Both the position numbers and the translations under genes were made by a program. From JADJOM01 sp963817435 (lineage in GTDB: Bacteria > Gemmatimonadota > Gemmatimonadetes > Gemmatimonadales > GWC2-71-9), in assembly GCA_963817435.1 (NCBI GenBank), contig CAWFNY010000002.1, positions 1 to 64,000 of the forward strand: a stretch of DNA of 64,000 bases, in the 5' to 3' direction. Under the pieces are notes generated by a model. It was given only the letters and a program-made list of their open reading frames with translations, did no database searches and had not been told where the DNA came from. Below are positions 1-11,472 of this stretch, one piece after another. Within the stretch, counting starts at the first letter, position 1, and each line of letters begins with the position of its first letter.

Positions 1-425
1 GCAAAACGCCGATTTTTTCGGCTGTAAATTATTGAAAATAAACGACCGCAATTTTGCAAAAACCTATTTTGCCGGCTCCGCACGCGCGGGGCTATTCTCT
101 TTTGGCGCTTCGCGCCTGGATTGGCGGGCGTAAATCGTTGTTGCAGAATACTTAACTCAGCACGACAAACCAGGAGCCGAGGCCGCGGTCCTCCGGGCCC
201 GGCTCGATGTTCGACCGGCCCCCAATTTGCCGTTCGCCGGTTGATTCCGCGTCTGGGGCGGCCCGAAAACGTGAATAGGCCCGTAGGCCCGGCCGTCAGG
301 CCGGGATAGAATTGGCGCATAATGGAGCGCCGAAGGTGCGGCACAGCGAACCTGAGCTCTGTATGGGGTTCAGAGTATGGCGCCGTACCTCGGAGCGCCT
401 CCCGCGCGGAAATTTGTGGCGGCAT
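1..425. other. Left end without a recognisable gene
   Basis: Positions 1-60 are AT-rich and 120-300 are GC-rich. Short open frames on both strands show no family resemblance and mostly mirror the hrpB gene that ends at 426. I see no RNA gene or clear terminator. The drop in GC at the extreme left may be the intergenic space downstream of hrpB. Confidence 0.5.
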
Positions 426-2972
426 TTATTCCGGCCAGGGGTGCTTGGGGTAGCGGCGCTGGAGCTGACGGCGCAGGGCTGGATAGTGCCGTTCCCAGAA
501 CCCGGGCAGGTCCTGTGTTACTTGCACCGGACGCCGGTTGGGGGCCAGGAGCCGGACCGTGAGCGGGACACGCCCGGCGCATATCGCCGGAGTCGACTTC
601 ATGCCGAGGAAATCCTGGAGCGCGGATTCGATCCAGGGCGGATGCCCGGGTTCGTAGTGGACGGGGACCTTGCGGCCGCGCGGCAGCGTGATTCGCTCCG
701 GCGTTTCCCTTTGCAGGAGATCCCTCTGTTTCGAGGTCAACCTGGCCACCAGCGCGTCGACCAGCGACACCCTGGCGAGTTCGGCGAGACTGCGTTTTCC
801 GGAACAGCATGCGGCGTATGCGGCCGCGGTCGGATCCTCCCCGAGAATTGAGAAACCGGCGGCAGGGAAGTGTTCCGCAAGAAGCGCGATGCGCGCGCGA
901 AGACCGGGATCTGTTCGTGGTCGCCGAATGAGGCCGGGCCGCGGGCCAGGGCGTTGGACAGCAAAATCGTTGAAACATCGTCCGACGGCGAAGCCGGGCG
1001 CACCGTTTCTTCGAGCACCAGGTCGCCGTACAGGGTCCGGGTCGCTTCTTCCACACGCCCTGCATCCCCATTCCAGGCGAGCTCGACGCGGCGGTGGATC
1101 TTTTCCGGATACAAACCTGCCAGCCATTCGGGCTCGACGGCCGAGGCAAGACGGATCAGCACCCCGGCGCTGTCTCGTGTTCCCTTCCGACCGGTCCTTT
1201 CCTCGGCGTCGACTGCCACGATGAGAGGAGCCTGGTGTACTACGCTCCCTTCCGCCAATCGGCCCGACCCACCGGCCGAAAGCAGGAATTCCGGCGCTCC
1301 GGCCGTACGCCGCCGGGCGACGCGATCGGGGAAGGCGGCCAGGACGGCGATCATGAGAGCCTCTTCGATTTCGCCGGCCGGCGCGCATCTCCCGGCAGGC
1401 TGGGTGAATCGCATCAACTGCCGGCGTGCGCGCTCCACGGATTCCACGGCGCGCGCATCAAGATCCAGCGACCGGAGACGGTCAGGCTGAAAGCGCGCCA
1501 TCTCGGCCTCGTGGAAGCGGTCGAGCAATTCGATAAGGTCGGGACGGTCCGGTGCTGCGCGCAGCTTTGGACGCGGCCGAACGGTTCCATGAGCTGCGTT
1601 CCCCGAGCCGGATGTCACGCTCCGAAAGCAGCGCGGCAATCAGGCAGCTCGAATCTGCCGCGCCGAGTCTCTCTCCTTCGGCGACCAGGCGCGCAAGGCG
1701 CGGGTGCAGTGGATAGCGCAGCATACGGCGGCCGGTTTCAGTGAGTGTGCCTGAAGTTTCAATGGCCCCCAGACGTATCAGGAGGTCATCGGCGGCTACC
1801 ATGGCGGCATCGGCGGGCGGTTCGAACCATCGGAAGGCACGAACGTCGGTGATTCCCGCCCCGTGCAGCGTGAGTACCGGTTCCGCCAGGTCCGCGCGCC
1901 TGATTTCGGGAAGATCCTGCTCGGGGCGCGAGTCAAAATCAAATCGTGTGTACAAGCGCAGGACTCGCCCATGCCGCGTTCTTCCTGCCCGCCCGGCGCG
2001 CTGGGTCGCGGATGCCCTGCTGACTTTGGCCAGGGAGAGAACGGGCATACCGCTCCATGAAGAATGCCCCGACATGCGCGCGAGCCCCGAATCCACCACC
2101 GCGGCAATTCCGGGAATCGTCACCGAGGATTCTGCGACATTCGTGGACAGGATGATCTTCCTCTGTTCTGACGGTTGCACGGCGCGTGCCTGAGCCGCGG
2201 CCGTCAAATCCCCGTGCAGGGGAAGAACCATCAGCCGGGCCCGGGCGGCAAGCGGTTGCAGCGCCTCCGCCGCCATTCGGATTTCGGCGGCTCCCGGGAG
2301 GAATACAAGGACGTCACCGTCCAGTCCCGTTTGTACAAGCCTGGAAACGGCAGCCGCGACCTTGTCGTGCAGGGGCCTTTCTTCCGGCCGTTCTTCGTAC
2401 TCCAGTGAGACTTGAAACGGGGAGCCTTCTGAAATCCGCAGGGCATCCCCGCCGAGGAATTCCGCCACTGGGCCCGCGTCCAGGGTCGCCGACATGACGA
2501 CGAGTTTCAAATCCGGACGTTGCCGGGTTTGCAGGCGGCGCAGGAAAGCGAAGGCGAGATCGGTGGCGAGATGCCGTTCGTGGAATTCATCGAGGATGAC
2601 GGTGGAAACCCCCGATAGCTCGGGATCCGCTATGATCCGGCGTGACAGGACGCCCTCGGTTAGGAATCGGATCCGGGTTCGGGGCCCCCACACATTTTCG
2701 AAGCGGATCGAGAATCCCACGGTCTGTCCCGGGGATTCCCCGAATTCCTCCGCTACGCGCGCGGCTGCCAGGCGCGCCGCCAGCCGTCTGGGTTCCAGTA
2801 TTAGAATTTCACCGGTTTCTGCGAATCCGGCCATGAATAGCGCCCGGGGCACGCGCGTGGTCTTTCCGGTTCCCGGAGGTGCGCATATGACCAGCCCGCG
2901 CGAGGACTCGAGCGCCGTCACGATCGCGGGCAGTGAGGCATCGATAGGTAGAGTTTCAAGTTGGGGAATCAT
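426..2972 (-). pseudogene. hrpB: ATP-dependent helicase HrpB, broken by two frameshifts
   Basis: This is a DEAH-type superfamily 2 helicase of the HrpB family. From the ATG at 2972 the first frame (to about 1590) carries the P-loop GTGKTTR at residues 34-40, DEFH at 128-131 and SAT at 161-163. The protein then continues in a second frame (about 1590 to 910) and a third (about 910 to 426), which holds the family's C-terminal block ending FWERHYPALRRQ...HPWPE. The three pieces together give about 849 codons, the normal HrpB length, so nothing is missing except the reading frame. Sequencing indels in a low-accuracy segment are more likely than true decay, because the two neighbouring genes are broken in the same way. 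No clear Shine-Dalgarno precedes the start. Confidence 0.85.
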
Positions 2973-3098
2973 GCGGCTTGATTCCTGGTTCGGCGAGCGC
3001 TCGAGTCCGCGACTTGGAAAAGCAAAAGCGCAACGCAGAGGAGTACTCTTGCGACGGTCCGTCGTTCATTGAAAACAGAAACGCGGGGGCATCCGACT

Positions 3099-3275
3099 GC
3101 AAAGGCAAAAGCAGCCACGAATTTCACGAATTAAAGGCCGAATTAAATCAGGTTGAATCCGATCTCCGCTAGGTCGCCCCGCGCGCAGGTTTTCTTTATC
3201 CCATTCGTTGCCCAGGCGAATCAATCATCCGGATGTCGTGCAATTCGTGAAATTCGTGGCTGCAGTTGCCTTTGC
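3099..3275. repeat. Long imperfect inverted repeat in the hrpB / M28 intergenic space
   Basis: Positions 3099-3132 and 3242-3275 are reverse complements at 32 of 34 bases, the only differences being two adjacent bases. Each arm carries GCAGCCACGAATTTCACGAA on one strand. The arms enclose about 109 bases and lie in the otherwise gene-free gap 2973-3378. The CACGAATT-type tandem inside the arm resembles dispersed palindromic repeats of environmental bacteria, but no transposase is nearby. It may be a REP/MITE-like element or a large transcript hairpin between two minus-strand genes. Confidence 0.75.
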
Positions 3276-3378
3276 GCCCACCTGACAGTTCAGATAAGGA
3301 AGTTTCCGCAGGGGTTGTAGAGATGCGCCTGGTTGTCCACGTTTTTCCACGCTTTGGGGAAGTTTCTTGGCAAACCGC

Positions 3379-5137
3379 CTACTGGTTCCCGCCGCGTCCG
3401 CGTCCACCGCCGGCCAGGGCCGAGGGCGGCTTGCGCGGCATCCTGTCATCGCGATTTGCCGCCAGATAGGCGAACCCGGCGACGATCGTCGCCATCTGAA
3501 TGTTGTCGCTCGGCTGCAGACGCTCGTACGTATCCATATTCGTATGGTGCGTGATGCTGTTGTACTCGACCTGGTCCTGGATGAACTGGAATCCGGGAAG
3601 CCCCGCGGCGTCGAACGACAGGTGATCGGTACCCGAAGTATTCCGTGTGGTCACGGTCGTCATCCCCAGGCTGCGGAACGGTTCGAGCCACTCACGGAAG
3701 ATCGGCACAACCGCCTCGTTCCCCTGCGTGTAGATGCCGCGCAGGGCGCCGGTGCCGTTGTCGATGTTGAAATAGACCGAGAAGGGCTCATGTTCCGGTT
3801 TGAGCTGGAGCGGGCCCTGGGCACCGCCACGGCCGCCGCCGCGCCCGCCCGCCGCGGCCGCCCGGAACTGCCTGCCGCGCGGCATAATGCGTCCACACAT
3901 AATCGCGCGAGCCGATCAAGCCCTGTTCTTCAGCCTCCCACAGCCCGATCCGGACGGTGCGGCGCAGCTTGACTCCGGTTGCTTTGAGAATGCGCATGGC
4001 CTCCATCATGGCGGCCGTGCCGTTGCCATCGTCGGCCGCTCCGGTGGCCGCGTGCCACGTGTCGAAATGGGCGCCGAGAAGGACAACTTCGGCAGCCTTG
4101 TCCGTGCCCGGGATTTCTCCCACGATGTTGAACAGCGGCGGCTTCTCGTAGTAGGTGTTCTTGATGTCGGCTTCGATGGTGACCGGTACATTTTTGGCCA
4201 CCATGCGTGCAATCCGCCCATACTGCTCGGCGGCGATCACGATCGCCGGAAGCACCGTCGCCGGATCATTGGTGCGACCGGGGCCCCCGATCGTGTACAT
4301 GCCGTGACCGCGCGGGGCGGTCGAAATCGTTCCCAGAACCCCCTCGGCAAGCAAAAAATCATTGCGCGCGTTGCCGCCGCCGGCGCCCCGCCCTCCGGCG
4401 GGGGTCTGCTGCTGCGGCGCGCCCGCGGGGGGTGCACCTGCTCGTTGCCCCGGCTGTGCGGCGGCCGGCGCCCCGGGTCCCCCTTGACGGGCCTGTTGAG
4501 GCTGGCCGCCCTGACGTCCGCCTCCGGGCGGAGTTACGCCGAATTCAGGCTGCGCCCGCGGGCCTTCGAGGGCCGCGAGTTCTTCCGGGGTAAAGCGCTT
4601 GGCCTGCGCATCCCACATCGCCGGAACGTCCGGAGCCGCCTGGGTGAGAATCCATTTGCCCTTTAATTTGCCCTTGTAGGGGGCCAGTTCTTCCGCCGAT
4701 GTGGCGGTCACGAGCGCCACCTCACCGCTCACCAGCCCGTTGGTACCCGGGGTCCAGGCGGTCGGAGTGCCCGGAATCGGGAATTTCTCGGGTGCGGTAA
4801 CGTGCATATAAAACTTATCGTTGGTCCAACCGCGCGGGATGGTGCTGATGTTGGCCGGATCGGTCCATGGTTCCATTTTGACGTTGACGAGGCCCCATTC
4901 CTTCAGCTTGCCCATCGCCCATCGAGCCGCCTTTCAGATGGTGGGAGATCCGGTCAGGCGCGGGGCGTAGACATCGGACAGCCAGCTGTTGAGTTCCATG
5001 ACCTGGGAACGTTGCATGCCTTCGATCTTTGATTTTGGTCAGGTCGTCGTAATTGATGCGTTTCATTGGTGGCCAGCAAGCGGCAGGGTGACGAGCAGCG
5101 CGATCGTCGCCAGAATGCACAGCTGTTTTCTTTTCAT
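3379..5137 (-). pseudogene. Secreted M28-family zinc aminopeptidase, frameshifted
   Basis: An extracytoplasmic M28 metallopeptidase. The ATG at 5137 follows an AAGGAGAGG ribosome site and opens a signal peptide (MKRKQLCILATIALLVTLPL). At least two frame changes follow before 4915, after which one clean frame runs to about 3870. Zinc-ligand motifs are visible: GAHFDTWH, GAADDGNG and WEAEEQGLIGS. A further frame change near 3870 leads to the C-terminal part, with TDHLSFDAAGLPG and HHTNMDTYERL supplying the last histidine ligand. A Pro/Gly/Gln-rich low-complexity insert (about 4370-4540) lies in the middle and a Gly/Arg-rich one near 3830. The total, about 586 codons, fits secreted M28 enzymes with a PA insert. 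Function as written is broken; indels are the likely cause. Confidence 0.8.
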
Positions 5138-5299
5138 GGATTCCTCTCCTTACGGGCCGGCCGGCAAAGCGGGCCTGATCAGGCGCACGGCTTTGAACGA
5201 TGCCGGGAACTGATTCTTTGCGTTTCTACCACGCTCCTCCATGCCGGGCAAGCGATTTCCCGATGCGCCGTGCGTCGGCGTATCGGAAAATGAACCGCG

Positions 5300-5348
5300 A
5301 AGACCTCGACGACAGATCTTCCAGAAATGTTTTTTTCTTCGAGGTCTT
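5300..5348 (-). terminator. Possible hairpin downstream of the corrinoid gene
   Basis: AAGACCTCGA at 5300-5309 pairs perfectly with TCGAGGTCTT at 5339-5348. The hairpin lies 33 bases past the stop of the minus-strand corrinoid gene and before the M28 start. The loop is long (29 bases) and no clean U-tract follows on the minus strand, so a terminator role is only a suggestion. Confidence 0.3.
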
Positions 5349-5380
5349 GGAGGTTCAGCTTTCCTTACCCGTGGAAATGG

Positions 5381-6020
5381 CTACCCGGCGGCGGTGAGCC
5401 GGCGGGCAAGAGCGACTGCGCTGCTGGCGTTGTCGGCGTAGCCATCGGCGCCGATCCTCTCGGCGAATTGCTGCGTCACGGGCGCGCCGCCGATGAGGAC
5501 CTTGACCTTGTCCCGGATCCCGGCCTGCTGCAACGCTTCGATGGTGCCGATCATGCCCGGCATGGTGGTGGTGAGGAGGGCGGAAATCGCAACCAGGTTC
5601 GCTCCCGAACTGCGTACGGCTTCGATGAATCGCTCGGGGGAGACGTCGGCGCCCAGGTCCACGACTTCGAACCCTGCCCCCTTCCAGGAGCGAGGCGACC
5701 AGGTTCTTCCCGATGTCGTGGAGGTCCCCCTTGACCGTGCCGATCACGACCTTGCCCGTGCCCCGGGTTCGTGCGGCCGCGAGTAACGGGCGCATCGGAT
5801 CGAGAGCGGCCTTCATGGCGCGCGCCGCCAGAAGAAGCTCCGGAACATAGTATTCCTCGCATTCGAACATGCGCCCGACCCGGTCCATCGCCGGTATCAT
5901 GTATTGGGAAATGATCTCAAGTGGCGGCACCTTGGCTTCCAACGCTTCATGAGTGACGGCGGCTGCGGTCTTGGCGTCCCCCTTGAGGATCGCGTCGTAC
6001 AGGATCTGCAAATCGACCAT
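5381..6020 (-). pseudogene. Corrinoid (B12-binding) protein of methyltransferase systems, one frameshift
   Basis: A methyltransferase cognate corrinoid protein (MtbC/MttC-like), which carries the methyl group on cobalamin between two methyltransferases. The ATG at 6020 has AAGGAGG five bases upstream. An N-terminal helical domain (ILYDAILKGDAKTAAAV...) is followed by the cobalt-lower-ligand motif DLHDIGKNLVASLL. After a frame change at about 5665-5690, beside a run of C, the Rossmann B12 domain continues (VDLGADVSPERFIEAV, LIGGAPVTQQFAERIGADGY). The combined length of about 213 residues is normal. No partner methyltransferase is visible. The single break looks like a homopolymer indel. Confidence 0.8.
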
Positions 6021-6158
6021 GTCGCCTCCTTCGCAATTCGGTATCTGGGGCTCTATCTTAACATCATTCCGCCGCTTTGCACACGCGGCCATCGGCATCG
6101 GGATTCTTTTTAAGCGGATATTTTTAGGGGAACTGAGTTAATGGGAATGAAAAAGCGA

Positions 6159-6882
6159 TTAACGAAGCGGCCGCAATTGCAGATCCGGTCCGGGGCTGCC
6201 AAATGGACGGGCGACAGTCAACGATGCCCAAATGCCGTACGCGGCGCCCTTCGCGCTGATATCGACCTGGGACTGATGCCGATCGAGGGCCGTCCCCATG
6301 GCGTAGTAGTTGTTCTCGCATAGGAACAGCACCGGGAGCTTCCAGAGCGCCGCCAGGTTCAGTGACTCGTGGAATTCCCCCTCGGCCACCGCCCCATCCC
6401 CGAACAGACAGACGGTCACGGCGTTGCGATGCGTCAGGGTGTCGGCGAGCGCCAGGCCCACGGCCACCGGCAGGCCCCCGCCGACGATGGCGTTGCCGCC
6501 GTAGAACCGCCGGCCCGCGTCGAACAGGTGCATCGAGCCGCCCCGGCCCCGACTGACCCCGGTCGCCTTGCCGAACAACTCGGCCATGACCGGTCCGGCC
6601 GGCACGCCGCGCGCCAGCGCGTGACCGTGCTCCCGGTAGGTGGACACGATATTGTCATCCGGAGTCAGCGCGCGCACCGCGCCGACCGAGACCGCCTCCT
6701 CGCCGATGCAGAGATGCAGGAAGCCGTGGATCTTGCCGGCGCTGTACAGCTCGGCGCAGCGTTCCTCGAACCTCCGGATCAGCAGCATCTGGCCGAGCAG
6801 GTCCCGCGCCGTGGCCGAGTCGAGCGGCGGGGACGGCCGATCGGCCGGGGGCGCATGGGGAACGGGCTCCTGGAGCGCCGTG

Positions 6883-6890
<8 letters not shown>
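6159..6890 (-). CDS. pdhA: Pyruvate/acetoin dehydrogenase E1-alpha subunit, C-terminally truncated
   Basis: Thiamine-diphosphate-dependent E1-alpha of a 2-oxoacid (pyruvate or acetoin) dehydrogenase complex, which decarboxylates the oxoacid together with E1-beta. Visible motifs are LLIRRFEERCAELY, HGFLHLCIGEEAVSVG, STYREHGHALARG, GRGGSMHLFD, and the ThDP/Mg motif running from GDGAVAEGEFHE to CENNYYAMGT. Real homology ends after GAAYGI near 6231, about 220 residues into a protein that is normally 320-350 long. The last 24 residues, to 6159, are unrelated. Its ATG overlaps the stop of the upstream ligase by eight bases, so the two are translationally coupled. E1-beta would be expected next and is lost at the junction. 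Confidence 0.85.
6225..6235. other. Abrupt sequence junction inside the E1-alpha gene
   Basis: Reading the minus strand, E1-alpha homology stops after the codons for GAAYGI (about 6231) and unrelated sequence follows. Left of this point GC content falls and all genes are frameshifted; right of it genes are mostly clean. No repeat or integrase marks the point. I read it as a probable assembly join, with a genuine rearrangement as the alternative. Confidence 0.6.
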
Positions 6891-8646
<1,756 letters not shown>

Positions 8647-8830
8647 GGGTACTCCCAGAGGCACAATTCACCGCTTCAATATGGGCCGGAGCGGTCTGAG
8701 ACAACGTTGAGCCGACGGTGAAGGCCGTCTCACAGTCCGCGTCGTCTGGCATCTCCTTCATGCAGGGCTCATGATGGATTCTGGGCCGGCTGGGTAGACT
8801 CCCGCCGACCCCAAACGCGTCAGGATCCGT

Positions 8831-9100
8831 ATGCTCCGCGAAGTGCAGGTCAAACCCGCCTACGCCGACCACTACCCCACGCTAACCCCAGGGCGCTGGT
8901 ACACCGCTGCGGCCATCGCCGGGCTCGTCAAGGGGACCCGCATCATCAAGGAGGGACGCGAGGTCACGTTCACCGGGCGGGTGCTCCCGTCCGAGCACTT
9001 CGAGTTTCGGGGTGGCGCCGAACGGCGCGGGCGCTGGGCGGGGATGCATACTCGGCGGATCGATCGTCACCCGGTCGGGGGGAGTCGGCAAGCAGGCTGA
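8831..9100 (+). CDS. Small conserved hypothetical protein
   Basis: An 89-residue frame starting MLREVQVKPAYADHYPTLTP. It has a compact, protein-like core (GRWYTAAAIAGLVKG, GREVTFTGRVLPSEHFEFRGG) resembling short unnamed proteins I have seen in soil bacteria. The last ~25 residues are Arg/Gly-rich and less convincing, so the true end may differ. It is divergent from the ligase gene, which starts at 8646. No function can be assigned. Confidence 0.5.
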   Translation: MLREVQVKPAYADHYPTLTPGRWYTAAAIAGLVKGTRIIKEGREVTFTGRVLPSEHFEFRGGAERRGRWAGMHTRRIDRHPVGGSRQAG

Positions 9101-9269
9101 GCGGAGCACCCCCCTGCCGCTTCGCGGCCTCGGCAAGTCGAGGACCAGGGAACGGCTGGCGAGACTCGAGGGGCCGCGCGACATTGACACCGTCGAGGAC
9201 GCATTCGCCCTCGGCTCGCTCCTGCACGTCCCTGGCGGGCGGCGACACGACACTTCGACGTGAGGTTCG

Positions 9270-9944
9270 ATGATGCCTGAGGGGTCCCCCCACTTCGCTC
9301 CGCTCTCGACCTACAAGGAATACTCTCCTGAGGAGATGCTCGATCGCAGTCGCCGCTTCGCCGAGGACATGCAACGCCGGCGCACGGTCCGGCAGTTCAG
9401 CGATCGGCCGGTCTCGCGCGCGGTCATCGATGCCTGCCTTCAGGCCGCGGGCACCGCACCGAGCGGAGCCAATCTGCAGCCGTGGCATTTCGTGGTCGTT
9501 GCTGACCGGGAGGTGAAGCGTCATATCCGCGCCGCGGCCGAGGAGGAGGAGGCTCGCTTCTACCAGACCGCACCGAGAGAGTGGCTGGCCGCGCTGGCGC
9601 CATTGGGCACCGATGCGCAGAAGCCGTATCTGGAGATCGCCCCGTACCTCATCGCCATCTTCGCGCAGCGCCATGGCACCGCGCCAGGCGGAGGCCGCGT
9701 CACGCACTACTACGTGATGGAATCCGTCGGCATCGCCACCGGCATCCTCATCACGGCACTGCATAACGCCGGGCTGGCCACCCTCACCCACACGCCGAAC
9801 CCGATGGGGTTCCTCACCCTGCTGCTCAATCGCCCGCCATCAGAGCGGCCGGTGATGCTGCTGGTCGTCGGCTATCCCGCCGCCGATGCCGTCGTGCCGC
9901 AGATTCATCGGAAGCCGCTGGAGAGTATCATCACCTATCGTTAG
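9270..9944 (+). CDS. Nitroreductase-family flavoprotein (iodotyrosine-deiodinase-like)
   Basis: FMN-dependent oxidoreductase of the nitroreductase fold, 224 residues. The FMN-binding motif RRRTVRQFSDRPV is at about residues 37-49 and APSGANLQPWHFVVV follows at about 68. HTPNPMGFLTLLLNRPPSERP near the C-terminus is characteristic of the subgroup that includes iodotyrosine deiodinase and related reductive dehalogenases rather than the classic NfsA/NfsB enzymes. The substrate is unknown. Start codons at 9270 and 9273 are adjacent and neither has a strong ribosome site. The gene stands alone between the small protein and a Uma2 nuclease gene. Confidence 0.82.
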   Translation: MMPEGSPHFAPLSTYKEYSPEEMLDRSRRFAEDMQRRRTVRQFSDRPVSRAVIDACLQAAGTAPSGANLQPWHFVVVADREVKRHIRAAAEEEEARFYQTAPREWLAALAPLGTDAQKPYLEIAPYLIAIFAQRHGTAPGGGRVTHYYVMESVGIATGILITALHNAGLATLTHTPNPMGFLTLLLNRPPSERPVMLLVVGYPAADAVVPQIHRKPLESIITYR

Positions 9945-10116
9945 GGCTGGGATGCCGCGACCGGCGGTCACACTCGAGCCGCCGGCATACGTCCCCCTCA
10001 CGAAGGCCGCATTTCCTCGTGCCTGCCCGCGTGAACCTGGTGGCAGCGGTGCGCCCGATTGGCGCATCGTGGCGGATGCGCCCTCCTTGCCAACTCCACA
10101 ACGCCGAGCGTACCGT

Positions 10117-10665
10117 ATGGCCATGGTTGCCCCACGCTACTACACCGCCGACCTGGTCCGGGCGCTCCCCGAGGACGGCAACCGCTACGAGGTGGTACGC
10201 GGGGAGCTGCTGGTGACGCCCGCCCCCCGGCTCTGGCATCAGGAAATCGTGCGCCGGCTGACCGTCACCCTCAGTGCCTATCTGGCGCGGGAAGGAGTAG
10301 GCCATCCCTTCTGCGCCCCGGCGGATGTTTCGTGGGGCCCCGATGTCCTGCTGCAGCCCGATCTCTTCGTGGTGCCGCTGACGCAGGCGCGCACGGCGAC
10401 CTGGGCCGGGATCACCGACCTCCTGCTGGCGGTCGAGGTCTTGAGTCCCTCGTCGCTCCGCGCCGACCGGTTCACCAAGCGGCTGGAGTATCAGCGCCAG
10501 GGAGTTCCCTGCTACTGGATCGTGGATCTCGATGCCGAGCTGGTCGAGGTCTGGTCGCCGATGGATCGCCTGCCCAGTATCGAGCGGGAGCAGTTGCACT
10601 GGCACCCGCCCGGCGCATCCGCACCATTCACGCTGGCGCTCCGCGAACTGTTCCGGCCAATCTGA
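10117..10665 (+). CDS. Uma2-family (DUF820) putative restriction-like endonuclease
   Basis: A 182-residue PD-(D/E)XK-fold protein of the Uma2 family. The N-terminal YTADLVRALPEDGNRYEVVRGELLVTP is the family signature. The nuclease core is PDLFVV... followed by LAVEVLSPSSLRADRFTKRLEYQRQGVPCYWIVD, giving the D...E-X-S and K elements. Cellular role is unknown; these genes multiply in cyanobacteria and soil bacteria. The ATG at 10117 (MAMVAPRYY) fits the family N-terminus; the frame is open further upstream but reads like non-coding sequence. It converges on a second family member, with a perfect terminator hairpin between. Confidence 0.85.
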   Translation: MAMVAPRYYTADLVRALPEDGNRYEVVRGELLVTPAPRLWHQEIVRRLTVTLSAYLAREGVGHPFCAPADVSWGPDVLLQPDLFVVPLTQARTATWAGITDLLLAVEVLSPSSLRADRFTKRLEYQRQGVPCYWIVDLDAELVEVWSPMDRLPSIEREQLHWHPPGASAPFTLALRELFRPI

Positions 10666-10689
10666 GTGCGTTTGGTGCCACGAACAACC

Positions 10690-10717
10690 AAGGGGCGGAC
10701 CAGGTGGTCCGCCCCTT
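10690..10717. terminator. Bidirectional intrinsic terminator between the Uma2 genes
   Basis: AAGGGGCGGACC (10690-10701), loop AGGT, and GGTCCGCCCCTT (10706-10717) form a perfect 12-bp stem with a four-base loop. It sits 25 bases after one stop and 40 bases before the other, with T- and A-rich ends on either side. This is the expected arrangement for a shared terminator of convergent genes. Confidence 0.85.
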
Positions 10718-10756
10718 TCCCGATGACCTGCGACCGGATGACCCCGGAGACTCCCC

Positions 10757-11350
10757 TCACACCCCCCGAAACACCTCGGCCAGGTTGATGTCAATCGCCG
10801 CGACCAGCTCCGGCCGCTGCCAGCGCAGCAGATCGGTCACCGGCACATCGCGCGCGTCAGGCGTCGAGACGAACACCGTCCGCGCCTCCAGATCCACCAG
10901 CCACACCTCGCGCACGCCGAGAGCGAGGTAAGCGTCCCGCTTGAAATCGCGGTCGTAGATTCTCGAACTGGGGCTGAACACCTCCACCGCGAGCCACCAC
11001 TCATGGATCTCACGCCAAGACTTCGGCAGCCCGGTCGGCGCCCCGAACACCAGCACGTCGGGCTCGAGTCCGGTATCCGGCGGGGCGTACACCGCGCCCG
11101 GGCAGGCGACGTGGAGGCCATGATCCCCGGCCAAGGCGGGCGAGAGAGCGGCCGCGATGCGGGTCGCGACGACCTGATGCGCCGGCACCGGTGCCGGCGT
11201 CACCAGCAGCACCCCGCCCAGCAGCTCGTAGCGCTGCCCGTCGTCCGGGAAGTTCTCGAGGTCGTCCAGGGTGTAGCGGGGGATCGAGAGCGGCATGGCC
11301 ATAATATCGGCGCTCGGCGCTGAGGGAGGCAACTCGGCATGGCCGAGCAT
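10757..11350 (-). CDS. Uma2-family (DUF820) putative restriction-like endonuclease
   Basis: Second Uma2 protein, 197 residues. It has the signature YTLDDLENFPDDGQRYELLGGVLLVTPAP and a PD-(D/E)XK core: EPDVLVFG, then WLAVEVFSPSSRIYDRDFKRDAYLALGVREVWLVD. The start at 11350 is chosen because GGGAGA lies eight bases upstream; an internal ATG at 11302 is the alternative and would trim 16 residues with no recognised domain. It differs substantially from the convergent copy at 10117-10665, so the pair is not a recent tandem duplication. Confidence 0.85.
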   Translation of the reverse strand: MLGHAELPPSAPSADIMAMPLSIPRYTLDDLENFPDDGQRYELLGGVLLVTPAPVPAHQVVATRIAAALSPALAGDHGLHVACPGAVYAPPDTGLEPDVLVFGAPTGLPKSWREIHEWWLAVEVFSPSSRIYDRDFKRDAYLALGVREVWLVDLEARTVFVSTPDARDVPVTDLLRWQRPELVAAIDINLAEVFRGV

Positions 11351-11472
11351 GAGATGGTCTCCCTATCCCGGCAGAATCGCACCAACGCGCACTGGCGCGC
11401 ACAGCCGCGGGGGAAGAGCCGGCCGCGTCCCGTCAGGACATTGCGCTCCGGCTATTGGCCTGCAGCTTGACG

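Noticed and set aside
9012..9263. 83-codon plus-strand open frame overlapping the small conserved gene
   Set aside because: No family resemblance or ribosome site; it overlaps the better-supported frame at 8831-9100.
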